Assembly: GCA_040954595.2 (NCBI GenBank)
Contig: CM082596.2
Location: 10,974,001-11,038,000, forward strand
DNA from: Balanoglossus misakiensis
Taxonomy: Eukaryota > Hemichordata
Length of the DNA: 64,000 bases
Reading direction: 5' to 3'
Shown here: piece after piece, positions 34,736-46,500 of the stretch
How the letters are laid out: each line of letters starts with the position of its first letter
Position numbering within the stretch: the first letter of the stretch is position 1
Made by a program: the position numbers and the translations under genes
The notes under the pieces: generated by a model
Told to the model about the DNA's origin: nothing
Database searches by the model: none
Seen by the model: the letters and a program-made list of their open reading frames with translations, nothing else

Positions 34736-35084
34736 CTTAAAGAACACACAGCGAGTTTCTTCTTTGCGCAGATGTCAGAACGAGATCAGCCAAAAGCACA
34801 GACAGAAGAAATACTTCGTGTAACATTACCGGAAGTACACCATCTTGTCATCCTTGGTCGCAAAATACCGGAATGCTTATTTTTACATTAATATTTACAT
34901 CGTATATTTAAAAAAAAAACAATTAAAATATAGTAAATGCTTATAAAACATTTTTTTTTGTATATAAAGTTAAATCCTATTTGTGTTCGTTAAAATGATA
35001 TATTAAACGTACATTGTGAAAGGAATTGTGGATGGTGTTGAACGAGGATATTACCCATAAGTCATCAGTCTGTTGCTATATAAA
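34736..35084. promoter_or_regulatory. Divergent promoter region between the two CACTA genes
   Basis: The first transposase exon (minus strand, ending 34736) and the accessory gene (plus strand) face away from this 350-bp region. On the minus side there is no TATA box. CTTCCGG (34829-34835, an ETS-type site) and AAGATG (34841-34846, YY1-like) sit where a transcription start would be expected. On the plus side a TATATAAA box lies at 35077-35084, about 100 bp before the accessory ATG. Between them is an A/T-rich stretch with A and T runs (34910-34960). Motif roles are inferred from general promoter knowledge. Confidence 0.6.
35077..35084 (+). promoter_or_regulatory. TATA box of the accessory gene
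   Basis: TATATAAA, placing transcription start near 35108 and giving a 5' leader of about 75 nt to the ATG at 35185. Confidence 0.6.
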
Positions 35085-35184
35085 CAGCTCCAAGGCAGCG
35101 GTGGATTTAAATCCGCCGTGTGCTGCCAGCTGATTATACTGTTACTCCGAATACTCTTTGATTTTCGATCCTGCTTCTAAAATC

Positions 35185-37252
35185 ATGTCATCGTCACAGC
35201 ATACAGTCACCCCAACGATTTCTACACAGTACGACACACCAGATTCTTTCAATTTGTTACGTCCGCGCCGAGAATTACATATGTTCGATGACCTCAACTC
35301 CAGTTCAGACCGTGATGCTGAGGGACAAGTCACTATCAGTAAAGAAGAGTTTCAGCGTTTGCTGAAAAATCAAGAAGAAATGCTGAAAAAGCAACATCTT
35401 CTGGAAGAAAAACTCGCCCTGGAGTGTAGGACAAGAAGGAAGATCAGACCGTCACGAAAAGTCAAGGTATGTACATAATGAAACCTCGAACTACTGTGAA
35501 CTGTAGCTATGTGTAAACACCGGGAACACACTGACCGGTACAGGCTCGGAAGTTTGCCCTTTGCAGCCGTAAAAATACAATTTTCCGGTTCATTTTGCTG
35601 TCTCCGTACATTTAACAAGATGAAATAGTCACTTGTGTACAATATTCATTGTGACCAATAGTAGCCCATTGACCTTGGTTGACCTTAAACATTGTATACT
35701 TTATGATATAGTAATCGATAAAACTTTTTTTTCCAGGCTGTTGTTCACACTTTATACAAAGGTCTCGTTGAAGCTGGAAAGAAGTGGGACACAACAAAAG
35801 CGTAAGTGTCCAAACAATTTTTACTTGTGACCAGAAAGAGTTGCAATTATAGAGCGGAAAAAGGTGTACTTTTTAAGATGGTGATAAATATATGTCCTCA
35901 TTTGGAGCTCACAGTGGTATCAACCATCTCATGTACAGGCTACAGCTTTGTTGGTTAAGAATTTTGTGAAGTTTTTAGGAAGCAAAGTCACAGGAGCAGG
36001 ATTGTAGTTTGCTTGACCAATGTGAATTACTGATTCTGCAATACTACTGCTTGCTATGCTGACCTTTAGTATGCAAATTTTGACAACCCCTGGGAATGTT
36101 TATGTTGAGTAAACTTCTTTGGTGACCTTTATTATGCAAATTGTGCACCCCAGGGTGTATACTCCAGTGAGTATTGTAAAGCTCAGAAGCAAATATGACT
36201 GTTTGTAAGATTCATATGCATAGGCATTATTGTATTGCAATGTATGTCATTTATTCAACTTATGGAATAATGAGTTCTTTTCTTCTTTGACAGCTTTGGA
36301 CATCAGGTCAACATCCACATAAATAGTGAAATGAAGAATGGTTTGAAGAACCAGTTGACTGAAGATGATGCAGTTCTCCAAGGTTAGTTATGTGTGTATA
36401 TACTCACAGATGATTCAATCAAAGACAAAGATTTAATGCAATCTTTAGTTGTTCTCTTCTTTGTTGATGATCAAAACAACACATATCTGTTGTGATTATT
36501 AAAAGAGTTCAGACAACACCTTTGAAAGTGTATAGTCAATGATACTTTCAGCACATCTTTCTTTAGTGATTCCATTGCAATAGTAACCTCTTTTATATTC
36601 TCAAATTTTTACAGTTGCCATGAAAACATACTTCATGACAAAGAGGAAAGAAACCAAGAGATTGTCTACTGGAAAAATGGCTGCATTTAAGAAGAAGCAA
36701 GCCCGGAGGCAGAGAAAGCAGCAGGTATACATTAATTCAAATTGTACTCCGAATTAATTCAAATTGTACTCCGAATTTACCTGGGGCACCCTTTTAAATA
36801 TGTTGATAGGGTTGAAGTATAATGAAAGAACCATGTTGTTCCTGATGATGTTGTGTTGTACACTGTTTTTCATTTTTATATTTCAGAAATTGACAAGAAG
36901 AAAAGAAAATTTAGAAAAGTGCACGTCAATGGGCGATACAGAGAAAAAACTGGTGCAAGTTCTATTAACCAACACAGACTACATATCCAGTGAGGACACT
37001 GACTCGTGTTGGTCAGCCGATTCAGAAGATGACGACGTCTGTGATGTGGCTCAGAACAGAAAGGCAAAGAAACTACGAAGGAGGCCATTGACCTGGCGCT
37101 CGAACAGGGTACAAACTATTTTTGATATGCTGGACAAGCGCCACGAGAAAAGACTACAGAAGATGGGTGGGGGGTTTGTTCATACCAGACAAGATGGTGC
37201 TCCATCTTTCCGGGGTGCCCCAGATGATGCACCAAGTTGGGCTGCTTTGTAA
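35185..37252 (+). CDS. CACTA accessory protein, five exons, 303 aa (TnpD-like role inferred)
   Basis: Exons: 35185-35466, 35737-35801, 36294-36382, 36615-36724, 36887-37252. All introns are GT-AG (donors GTATGT, GTAAGT, GTTAGT, GTATAC) and the frame holds across every joint. The start is the first ATG; the frame is open 27 nt further upstream but only from TTG. Residues about 50-94 form a charged coiled coil (KEEFQRLLKNQEEMLKKQ). A central region of about 90 residues (AVVHTLYKGLVEAGKKW onward) ends in a very basic block (FKKKQARRQRKQQ). The C-terminus has an acidic patch (SADSEDDD), then RRPLTWRSNRVQTIFDMLDKR and a proline-rich tail ending APSWAAL. I recall similar WRS..LD..P.WA tails next to other animal EnSpm transposases, but cannot confirm it here. 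By position it resembles the second, DNA-binding gene of plant CACTA elements; that function is inference. Confidence 0.8.
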
Positions 37253-37388
37253 ATCATAAATTTTGAATTTTCTTTAACTTATTATATGTATACAACTAAT
37301 TTTAATCCTTTTAACTATTTAATTCCCTTTCAGTAAATTTTTACGCATGTTTTTCTTTACATTTTACTCTACATTTTTTTCCATTTGC

Positions 37389-37394
37389 AATAAA
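37389..37394 (+). terminator. Poly(A) signal of the accessory gene
   Basis: AATAAA 137 bp past the stop codon, just before the 118-bp tandem repeats. Confidence 0.65.
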
Positions 37395-37504
37395 TATAAT
37401 GAAACAGAATGATTTATCTGACTGTCTTTGCATAACTTTTGGAGTGGTGTGATTACGAGTGTCAGCTATGTGCCTTTGTCTGTCTGATGAAAGTCTCTGA
37501 AAAA

Positions 37505-38450
37505 TTTACACATGTCACCACCAATTGCCAAGGCGATATTTGAGGGTACTATGGCCACCTGCACACACCTGTGACCCCCTGTGTTTATGTAATGAAAGCC
37601 ACTGCTGTAGAGGGTAGACAAATGTATACATGTCACCACCAATTGCCAAGGCGATATTTGAGGGTACTATGGCTACCTGCACACACCTGTGACCCCCTGT
37701 GTTTATGTAATGAAAGCCACTGCTGTAGAGGGTAGACAAATGTATACATATCACCACCAATTGCCAAGGCGATATTTGAGGGTACTATGGCCACCTGCAC
37801 ACACCTGTGACCCCCTGTGTTTATGTAATGAAAGCCACTGCTGTAGAGGGTAGACAAATGTATACATGTCACCACCAATTGCCAAGGCGATATTTGAGGG
37901 TACTATGGCCACCTGCACACACCTGTGACCCCCTGTGTTTATGTAATGAAAGCCACTGCTGTAGAGGGTAGACAAATGTATACATGTCACCACCAATTGC
38001 CAAGGCGATATTTGAGGGTACTATGGCCACCTGCACACACCTGTGACCCCCTGTGTTTATGTAATGAAAGCCACTGCTGTAGAGGGTAGACAAATGTATA
38101 CATATCACCACCAATTGCCAAGGCGATATTTGAGAGTACTATGGCCACCTGCACACACCTGTGACCCCCTGTGTTTATGTAATGAAAGCTACTGCTGTAG
38201 AGGGTAGACAAATGTATACATGTCACCACCAATTGCCAAGGCGATATTTGAGGGTACTATGGCCACCTGCACACACCTGTGACCCCCTGTGTTTATGTAA
38301 TGAAAGCCACTGCTGTAGAGGGTAGAAAAATGTACACATGTCACCACCAATTGCCAAGGCGATATTTGTGGGTACAATGGCCACCTGCACACACCTGTGA
38401 CCCCCTGTGTTTATGTAATGAAAGCCACTGCTGTAGAGGGTAGACAAATT
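37505..38450. repeat. 118-bp tandem repeat, eight copies, right end of CACTA transposon
   Basis: TCACCACCAATTGCCAAGG starts at 37515 and recurs every 118 bp to 38341, eight copies, nearly identical. Each unit contains CACCTGCACACACCTGTGAC, itself a near-palindrome of CACCTG/CAGGTG type, and GGGTAGACAAATGT. Because 118 is not a multiple of 3, 81-residue minus-strand frames appear in each unit; they are artefacts. Position mirrors the 506-bp repeats at the other end, but the sequences are unrelated apart from GGTAGRCAAA-like words. Confidence 0.93.
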
Positions 38451-38794
38451 TATAACTTTCCTCTACATTTGTTCATACAGTATTTATGGGTTGTAGAGCC
38501 ACCTTTCCCCTATATTTTACCTCTAGTATAATAGTTGGTTTGGTCTGATTTGCCTAGTACATACAGCACCTGAAGTATATGCCTATACAACTGGTAGACA
38601 AAGCAGGGATACAGTGCAGCAAATGATTATATTTTCAAAAGTTTTACACATCTATCAAAGTAAGGAATTTGCCTTATACACCATGTATGGCAAAGGTCTC
38701 TGTAAAGTTGCAAATGTGAACAAAGTTGTAGGAGGTATCACGTGGTTAAACATGGAACTTTAGCGCAATTTACCAGGTACTTTGCCTACCCATG
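38451..38794. other. Right subterminal region of CACTA transposon
   Basis: 344 bp between the tandem repeats and the right terminus. Near the end, read inwards on the minus strand, GGGTAGGCAAAGTACC resembles the AGTAGGCAAAGTCC word in the 506-bp repeats. It is therefore a candidate shared transposase-binding motif. No gene. Confidence 0.55.
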
Positions 38795-38817
38795 CAAATC
38801 CAATTTTTGGTACAGTG
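38795..38817 (-). repeat. Right terminal inverted repeat of CACTA transposon
   Basis: It ends GGTACAGTG, the inverse of the left CACTGTACC, 22 of 23 matched. It is followed by the second ATT target copy at 38818-38820 and then satellite in register (TAAGTGGAACAG). Confidence 0.94.
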
Positions 38818-41800
38818 ATTTAAGTGGAACAGTCACAGAATGGAAACAAATATGGAAAGAGTTATGCTGAAATGTTGTAAGGGATAGATTAATATTGCAT
38901 ACAATTTAATTTCTTACATCATAAATGGAATTCAAATAATGGTCACATAACAGGATATGTTTTACTAAAAATACTTATGTATAGGTTCAATAATTTGTGT
39001 TGAAATACCAAATTCTCTACAAGATTTAAGTGGAACAGTCACAGAATGAAAACAAATATGGAAAGAGTTATGCCGGAATGTTGTAAGGTATAGATTAATA
39101 TTGCAAATAATTTAATTTCTTATATCATAAATGGAATTCAAAGAATGGTCACATAACGGGCCATGTTTTAGTAAAAAGACTTATGTATAGTTTCAAGGCT
39201 TTGTTTTGGAATAACGAATTCTCTCCAAGATTTAAGTTGAACAGTTACAGAATGAAAACAAATATTCAAATAGTTACGCCAGAATGTTGTAAGGGATAGT
39301 TTAATATTGCAAATAATTTAATTTCTTACATCGTAAATGGAATTCAAAGAATGGTCACATAACGGGCCATGTTTTTCAAAAAGACTTAATATGTATAGTT
39401 TCAAGGCTTTGTTTTGGAATAACGAATTCTCTACAGGATTTAAGTGGAACAGTCACAGAATGAAAACAAATATGGAAAGAGTTATGCTGGAATGTTGTAA
39501 GGGATAGATTAATATTGCAAATAATTTAATTTCTTACATCATAAAATGAATTCAAAGAATGGTCACATAACAGGATATGTTTTACTAAAAAGACTTATGT
39601 ATAGTTACAAGGCTTTGTTTTGGAATAACGAATTCTCTACAAGATTTAAGTGGAACAGTCACAGAATGAAAACAAATATGGAAAGAGTTATGCTGGAATG
39701 TTATAAGGGATAGATTAATATTGCAAATAATTTAATTTCTTACATCATAAAATAAATTCAAAGAATGGTCACATAACAGGATATGTTTTACTAAAAAGAC
39801 TTATGTTATAGTTTCAAGGCTTTGTTTTGGAATAACGAATTCTCTACAAGATTTAAGTGGAACAGTCAAAGAATGAAAACAAATATGGAAAGAGTTATGC
39901 CGGAATGTTGTAAGGAATAGATTAATATTGCAAATAATTTAATTTCTTACATCATAAATGGAATTCAAAGAAACGTCACGTAACAGGATATGTATCGTTT
40001 CAAGGCTTTGTTTTGGAATAACGAATTCTCTACAAGATTTAAGTGGAACAGTCACAGAATGAAAACAAATATGGAAAGAGTTATGCTGGAATGTTATAAG
40101 GGATAGATTAATATTGCAAATAATTTAATTTCTTACATCATAAAATGAATTCAAAGAATGGTCACATAACAGGATATGTTTTACTAAAAAGACTTATGTT
40201 ATAGATTCAAGGCTTTGTTTTGGAATAACGAATTCTCTACAAGATTTAAGTGGAACAGTCACAGAATGAAAACAAATATGGAAAGAGTTATGCCGGAATG
40301 TTGTAAGGGATAGATTAATATTGCAAAAAAATTAATTTCTTACATCATAAATGGAATTCAAAGAAACGTCACGTAACAGGATATGTATCGTTTCAAGGCT
40401 TTGTTTTGGAATAACGAATTCTCTACAAGATTTAAGTGGAACAGTCACAGAATGAAAACAAATATGGAAAGAGTTATGCTGGAATGTTATAAGGGATAGA
40501 TTAATATTGCAAATAATTTAATTTCTTACATCATAAAATGAATTCAAAGAATGGTCACATAACAGGATATGTTTTACTAAAAAGACTTATGTTATAGATT
40601 CAAGGCTTTGTTTTGGAATAACGAATTCTCTACAAGATTTAAGTGGAACAGTCACAGAATGAAAACAAATATGGAAAGAGTTATGCCGGAATGTTGTAAG
40701 GGATAGATTAATATTGCAAAAAAATTAATTTCTTACATCATAAATGGAATTCAAAGAAACGTCACGTAACAGGATATGTATCGTTTCAAGGCTTTGTTTT
40801 GGAATAACGAATTCTCTACAAGATTTAAGTGGAACAGGCACAGAATGAAAACAAATATGGAAAGAGTTATGCTGGAATGTTATAAGGGATAGATTAATAT
40901 TGCAAATAATTTAATTTCTTACATCATAAAATGAATTCAAAGAATGGTCACATAACAGGATATGTTTTACTAAAAAGACTTATGTTATAGATTCAAGGCT
41001 TTGTTTTGGAATAACGAATTCTCTACAAGATTTAAGTGGAACAGTCACAGAATGAAAACAAATATGGAAAGAGTTATGCTGGAATGTTGTAAGGGATAGA
41101 TTAATATTGCAAAAAATTTAATTTCTTACATCATAAATGGAATTCAAAGACAGGTCACGTAACAGGATATGTATAGTTTCAAGCCTTTGTTTTGGAGTAA
41201 CGAATTCTCTACAAGATTTAAGTGGAACAGTCACAGAATGAAAACAAATATGGAAAGAGTTATGCTGAAATGTTGTAAGGGATAGATTAATATTGCATAC
41301 AATTTAATTTCTTACATCATAAATGGAATTCAAATAATGGTCACATAACAGGATATGTTTTACTAAAAAGACTTATGTATAGGTTCAAGAATTTGTGTTG
41401 AAATACCAAATTCTCTACAACATTTAAGTGGAACAGTCACAGAATGAAAACAAATATAGAAAGAGTTATGCCTGAATGTTGTAAGGGATAGATTAATATT
41501 GCAAATAATTTAATTTCTTATATCATCAATGGAATTCAAAGAATTGTCACATAACGGGCCATGTTTTAGTAAAAAGACGTATGTATAGTTTCAAGGCTTT
41601 GTTTTGGAATAACGAATTCTCTCCAAGATTTAAGTTGAACAGTTACAGAATGAAAACAAATATTCAAATAGTTATGTTGGAATGTTGTAAGGGATAGATT
41701 AATATTGCAAATAATTTAATTTCTTACATCATAAAATAAATTCAAAGAATGGTCACATAACAGGATATGTTTTACTAAAAAGACTTATGTTATAGTTTGA

Positions 41801-43452
41801 AGGCTTTGTTTTGTAATAACAAATTCTCTACAAGATTTAAGTGGAACAGTCACAGAATGAAAACAAATATGGAAAGAGTTATGCCGGAATGTTGTAAGGA
41901 ATAGATTAATATTGCAAATAATTTAATTTCTTACATCATAAATGGAATTCAAAGAAACGTCACGTAACAGGATATGTATCGTTTCAAGGCTTTGTTTTGG
42001 AATAACGAATTCTCTACAAGATTTAAGTGGAACAGTCACAGAATGAAAACAAATATGGAAAGAGTTATGCTGGAATGTTATAAGGGATAGATTAATATTG
42101 CAAATAATTTAATTTCTTACATCATCAATGGAATTCAAAGAATGGTCACATAACAGGATATGTTTTACTAAAAAGACTTATGTTATAGATTCAAGGCATT
42201 GTTTTGGAATATCGAATTCTCTACAAGATTTAAGTGGAACAGTCACAGAATGAAAACAAATATGGAAAGAGTTATGCCGGAATGTTGTAAGGGATAGATT
42301 AATATTGCAAAAAATTTAATTTCTTACATCATAAATGGAATTCAAAGAAACGTCACGTAACAGGATATGTATCGTTTCAAGGCTTTGTTTTGGAATAACG
42401 AATTCTCTACAAGATTTAAGTGGAACAGGCACAGAATGAAAACAAATATGGAAAGAGTTATGCTGGAATGTTATAAGGGAAAGATTAATATTGCAAATAA
42501 TTTAATTTCTTACATCATAAAATGAATTCAAAGAATGGTCACATAACAGGATGTGTTTTACTAAAAAGACTTATGTTATAGATTCAAGGCTTTGTTTTGG
42601 AATAACGAATTCTCTACAAGATTTAAGTGGAACAGTCACAGAATGAAAACAAATATGGAAAGAGTTATGCTGAAATGTTGTAAGGGATAGATTAATATTG
42701 CATACAATTTAATTTCTTACATCATAAATGGAATTCAAATAATGGTCACATAACAGGATATGTTTTACTAAAAAGACTTATGTATAGGTTCAAGAATTTG
42801 TGTTGAAATACCAAATTCTCTACAAGATTTAAGTGGAACAGTCACAGAATGAAAACAAATATAGAAAGAGTTATGCCTGAATGTTGTAAGGGATAGATTA
42901 ATATTGCAAATAATTTAATTTCTTATATCATCAATGGAATTCAAAGAATGGTCACATAACGGGCCATGTTTTAGTAAAAAGACTTATGTATAGTTTCAAG
43001 GCTTTGTTTTGGAATAACGAATTCTCTCCAAGATTTAAGTTGAACAGTTACAGAATGAAAACAAATATTCAAATAGTTATGTTGGAATGTTGTAAGGGAT
43101 AGTTTAATATTGCAAATAATTTAATTTCTTACATCATAAATGGAATTCAAAGAATGGTCACATAACGGGCCATGTTTTACAAAAAGACTTAATATGTATA
43201 GTTTCAAGGCTTTGTTTTGGAATAACGAATTCTCTACAGGATTTAAGTGGAATAGTCACAGAATGAAAACAAATATGGAAAGAGTTATGCTGGAATGTTG
43301 TAAGGGATAGATTAATATTGCAAATAATTTAATTTCTTACATCATAAAATGAATTCAAAGAATGGTCTCATAACAGGATATGTTTTACTAAAAAGACTTA
43401 TGTATAGTTACAAGGCTTTGTTTTGGAATAACGAATTCTCTACAAGATTTAA
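38818..43452. repeat. Satellite array, segment 3
   Basis: Same satellite family and orientation. The first monomer carries AGAATGGAAAC and GCATACAATT, the variants expected from the monomer interrupted at 25961, so the array was continuous before the CACTA insertion. It ends at ..CAAGATTTAA where a fold-back element begins. No genes. Confidence 0.96.
39940..41160. repeat. Higher-order repeat, 393-bp dimer
   Basis: A short (187) plus long (206) monomer pair is repeated: TGTATCGTTT occurs at 39991, 40384 and 40777, exactly 393 bp apart, and the intervening sequences are almost identical. The TGTATCG variant is otherwise rare. Confidence 0.85.
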
Positions 43453-43798
43453 AGGGACAAAGTCTCTCTCCAGCTGCCCCTTTTCCATTAATTATGTTTG
43501 ATACAAGACACTGGTTATGTTAATGTAAATGTGGATATATAGTGAATCAATGATCAACCACACAAAACTTCCATCCCACTTGTATGATATGAGAGTAAAA
43601 ACTCGCCCAAAATGAATAAATGGTAAAGAACGATTATTCATTCTGGCGAGTTTTTTCACTCTCCTGTCTATAAGAGGGATGGAAGTTGTGTGTCGTTGAA
43701 CGTTCATTCACTATATATCCACATGTAGAATAACAAACGGTGTCTTGTATCAATATAATTAATGGAAAAAAGGGCAGCGAGAGACAGACTTTGTCCCT
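43453..43798. mobile_element. 346-bp fold-back element (MITE), no target duplication
   Basis: The left half (AGGGACAAAGTCTCTCTC.., ..CTTCCATCCC.., ..AAAAACTCGCC..) is the imperfect inverse of the right half (..GGCGAGTTTTTTCACTC.., ..GGATGGAAGTTGTG.., ..GACTTTGTCCCT). The whole element is one long palindrome centred near 43625. It interrupts a satellite monomer between CAAGATTTAA and GTGGAACAG, which are adjacent in other monomers. No flanking duplication is visible, so the insertion added exactly the element. The AGGGACAAAGT terminus recalls hAT-type ends, but an 8-bp duplication is absent. Any transcript would form a long hairpin. No protein is encoded; the minus-strand frame at 43492-43707 is incidental. 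Confidence 0.85.
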
Positions 43799-46500
43799 GT
43801 GGAACAGTCACAGAATGAAAACAAATATGGAAAGAGTTATGCTGGAATGTTATAAGGGATAGATTAATATTGCAAATAAATTAATTTCTTACATCATAAA
43901 ATAAATTCAAAGAATGGTCACATAACAGGATATGTTTTACTAAAAAGACTTATGTTATAGTTTCAAGGCTTTGTTTTGGAATAACGAATTCTCTACAAGA
44001 TTTAAGTGGAACAGTCACAGAATGAAAACAAATATGGAAAGAGTTATGCCGGAATGTTGTAAGGAATAGATTAATATTGCAAATAATTTAATTTCTTACA
44101 TCATAAATGGAATTCAAAGAAACGTCACGTAACAGGATATGTATCGTTTCAAGGCTTTGTTTTGGAATAACGAATTCTCTACAAGATTTAAGTGGAACAG
44201 TCACAGAATGAAAACAAATATGGAAAGAGTTATGTCGGTATGTTGTAAGGGATAGATTAATATTGCAAATAATTTAATTTCTTACATCATAAATGGAATT
44301 CAAAGAATGGTCACATAACGGGCCATGTTTTACTAAAAAGACTTATGTATAGTTTCAAGGCTTTGTTTTGGAATAACGAATTCTCTCCAAGATTTAAGTT
44401 GAACAGTTACAGAATGAAAACAAATATTCAAATAGTTATGCCAGAATGTTGTAAGGGATAGATTAATATTGCAAATAATTTAATTTCTTACATCATAAAT
44501 GGAATTCGAAGAATGGTCACATAACGGGCCATGTTTTACAAAAAGACTTTTGTATAGTTTCAAGGCTTTGTTTTGGAATAACGAATTCTCTACAGGATTT
44601 AAGTGGAACAGTCACAGAATGAAAACAAATATGGAAAGAGTTATGCTGGAATGTTGTAAGGGATAGATTAATATTGCAAATAATTTAATTTCTTACATCA
44701 TAAAATGAATTCAAAGAATGGTCACATAACAGGATATGTTTTACTAAAAAGACTTATGTATAGTTACAAGGCTTTGTTTTGGAATAACGAATTCTCTACA
44801 AGATTTAAGTGGAACAGTCACAGAATGAAAACAAATATGGAAAGAGTTATGCTGGAATGTTATAAGGGATAGATTAATATTGCAAATGGAACAGTCACAG
44901 AATGAAAACAAATATGGAAAGAGATATGCTGGAATGTTGTAAGGGATATATTAATATTGCAAATAATTTAATTTCTTCCATCATAAATGGAATTCAAAGA
45001 ATGGTCACATAACGGGCCATGTTTTACAAAAAGACTTATGTATAGTTTCAAGGCTTTGTATTGGAATAACGAATTCTCTAAAAGATTTAAGTGGAACAGT
45101 CACAGAATGAAAACAAATATGGAAAGAGTTATGCTGGAATGTTGTAAGGGATAGATTAATATTGCAAATAATTTAAATTCTTACATCATAAAATGAATTC
45201 AAAGAATGGTCACATAACTGGATATGTTTTACTAAAAAGACTTATGTTATAGTTTCAAGGCTTTGTTTTGGAATAACGAATTCTCTACACGATTTAAGTG
45301 GAACAGTTACAGAATGAAAACAAATATGGAAAGAGTTATGTTGGAATGTTGTAAGGGATAGTTATATATTGCAAATAATTTAATTTCTTACATCATAAAT
45401 GAAATTCAAAGAATGGTCAAATAACGGGCCATGTTTTACTAAAAAGACTTAATATGTATAGTTTGAAGGCTTTGTTTTGGAATAACGAATTCTCTACAAG
45501 ATTTAAGTGTAACAGTTACAGAATGAAAACAAATATGGAAAGAGTTATGCCGGAATGTTGTAAGGAATAGATTAATATTGCAAATAATTTAATTTCTTAC
45601 ATCATAAATGGAATTCAAAGAAACGTCACGTAACAGGATATGTATAGTTTCAAGGCTTTGTTTTGGAATAACGAATTCTCTACAAGATTTAAGTGGCACA
45701 GTCACAGAATAAAAACAAATATGGAAAGAGTTATGCTGGAATGTTGTAAGGGATAGATTAATATTGCAAATAATTTAAATTCTTACATCATAAAATGAAT
45801 TCAAAGAATGGTCACATAACTGGATATGTTTTACTAAAAAGACTTATGTTATAGTTTCAAGGGTTTGTTTAGGAATAACGAATTCTCTACAAGATTTAAG
45901 TGGAACAGTCACAGAATGAAAACAAATATGGAAAGAGTTATGTCGGAATGTTGTAAGGGATTTTTTACTATTGCAAATAATTTAATTTCTTACATCATCA
46001 ATGAAATTCAAAGAATGGTCAAATAACGGGCCATGTTTTACTAAAAAGACGTATGTATAGTTTCAAGGCTTTGTTTTGGAATAAAAAAATTCTCTACAAG
46101 ATTTAAGTGCAACAGTCACAGAATGAAAACAAATATGGAAAGCGTTATGCCGGAATGTTGTAAGGGATAGATTAATATTGCAAACAATTTAATTTCTTAC
46201 ATCATAAAGGGAATTCAAAAATGGTCACATAACGGGCCATGTTTTACTAAATAAGACTTATGTATAGTTTTAAGGCTTTGTTTTGGAATAACGAATTCTC
46301 TCCAAGATTTAAGTTGAACAGTTACAGAATGAAAACAAATATTCAAATAGTTATGCTGGAATGTTTTAAGGGATAGATTAATATTGCAAATAATTTAATT
46401 TCTTACATCATAAATGGAATTCAAAGAAACGTCACGTAACAGGATATGTATAGTTTCAAGGCTTTGTTTTGGAATAACGAATTCTCTACAAGATTTAAGT

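Larger units (their letters stand above)
25965..38817. mobile_element. EnSpm/CACTA DNA transposon, complete, 12,853 bp
   Basis: It is bounded by 23-bp terminal inverted repeats starting CACTGTACC with one mismatch, and by a 3-bp ATT duplication. Inside, in order, lie a 506-bp tandem subterminal repeat, a noncoding spacer with a nested MITE, and a minus-strand Tnp2-type transposase gene with 5' UTR introns. A central promoter region, a divergent plus-strand accessory gene and a 118-bp tandem repeat follow. Two genes and repeat-rich ends is the classic CACTA plan. The transposase frame is intact over 988 codons and the accessory gene splices cleanly, so the copy looks autonomous and young. Confidence 0.95.

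Noticed and set aside
35158-35184. N-terminal extension of the accessory protein from a TTG codon
   Set aside because: TTG initiation is unlikely in a nuclear eukaryotic gene; the ATG at 35185 follows the TATA box at a suitable distance.
37515-38447. Series of 81-residue minus-strand frames spaced 118 bp apart
   Set aside because: They are successive readings of the same 118-bp tandem repeat, which is not a multiple of three; overlapping copies are artefacts of repetition.
43492-43707. 71-codon minus-strand frame in the fold-back element
   Set aside because: It lies across a palindrome; no start context, and the length is explained by chance.
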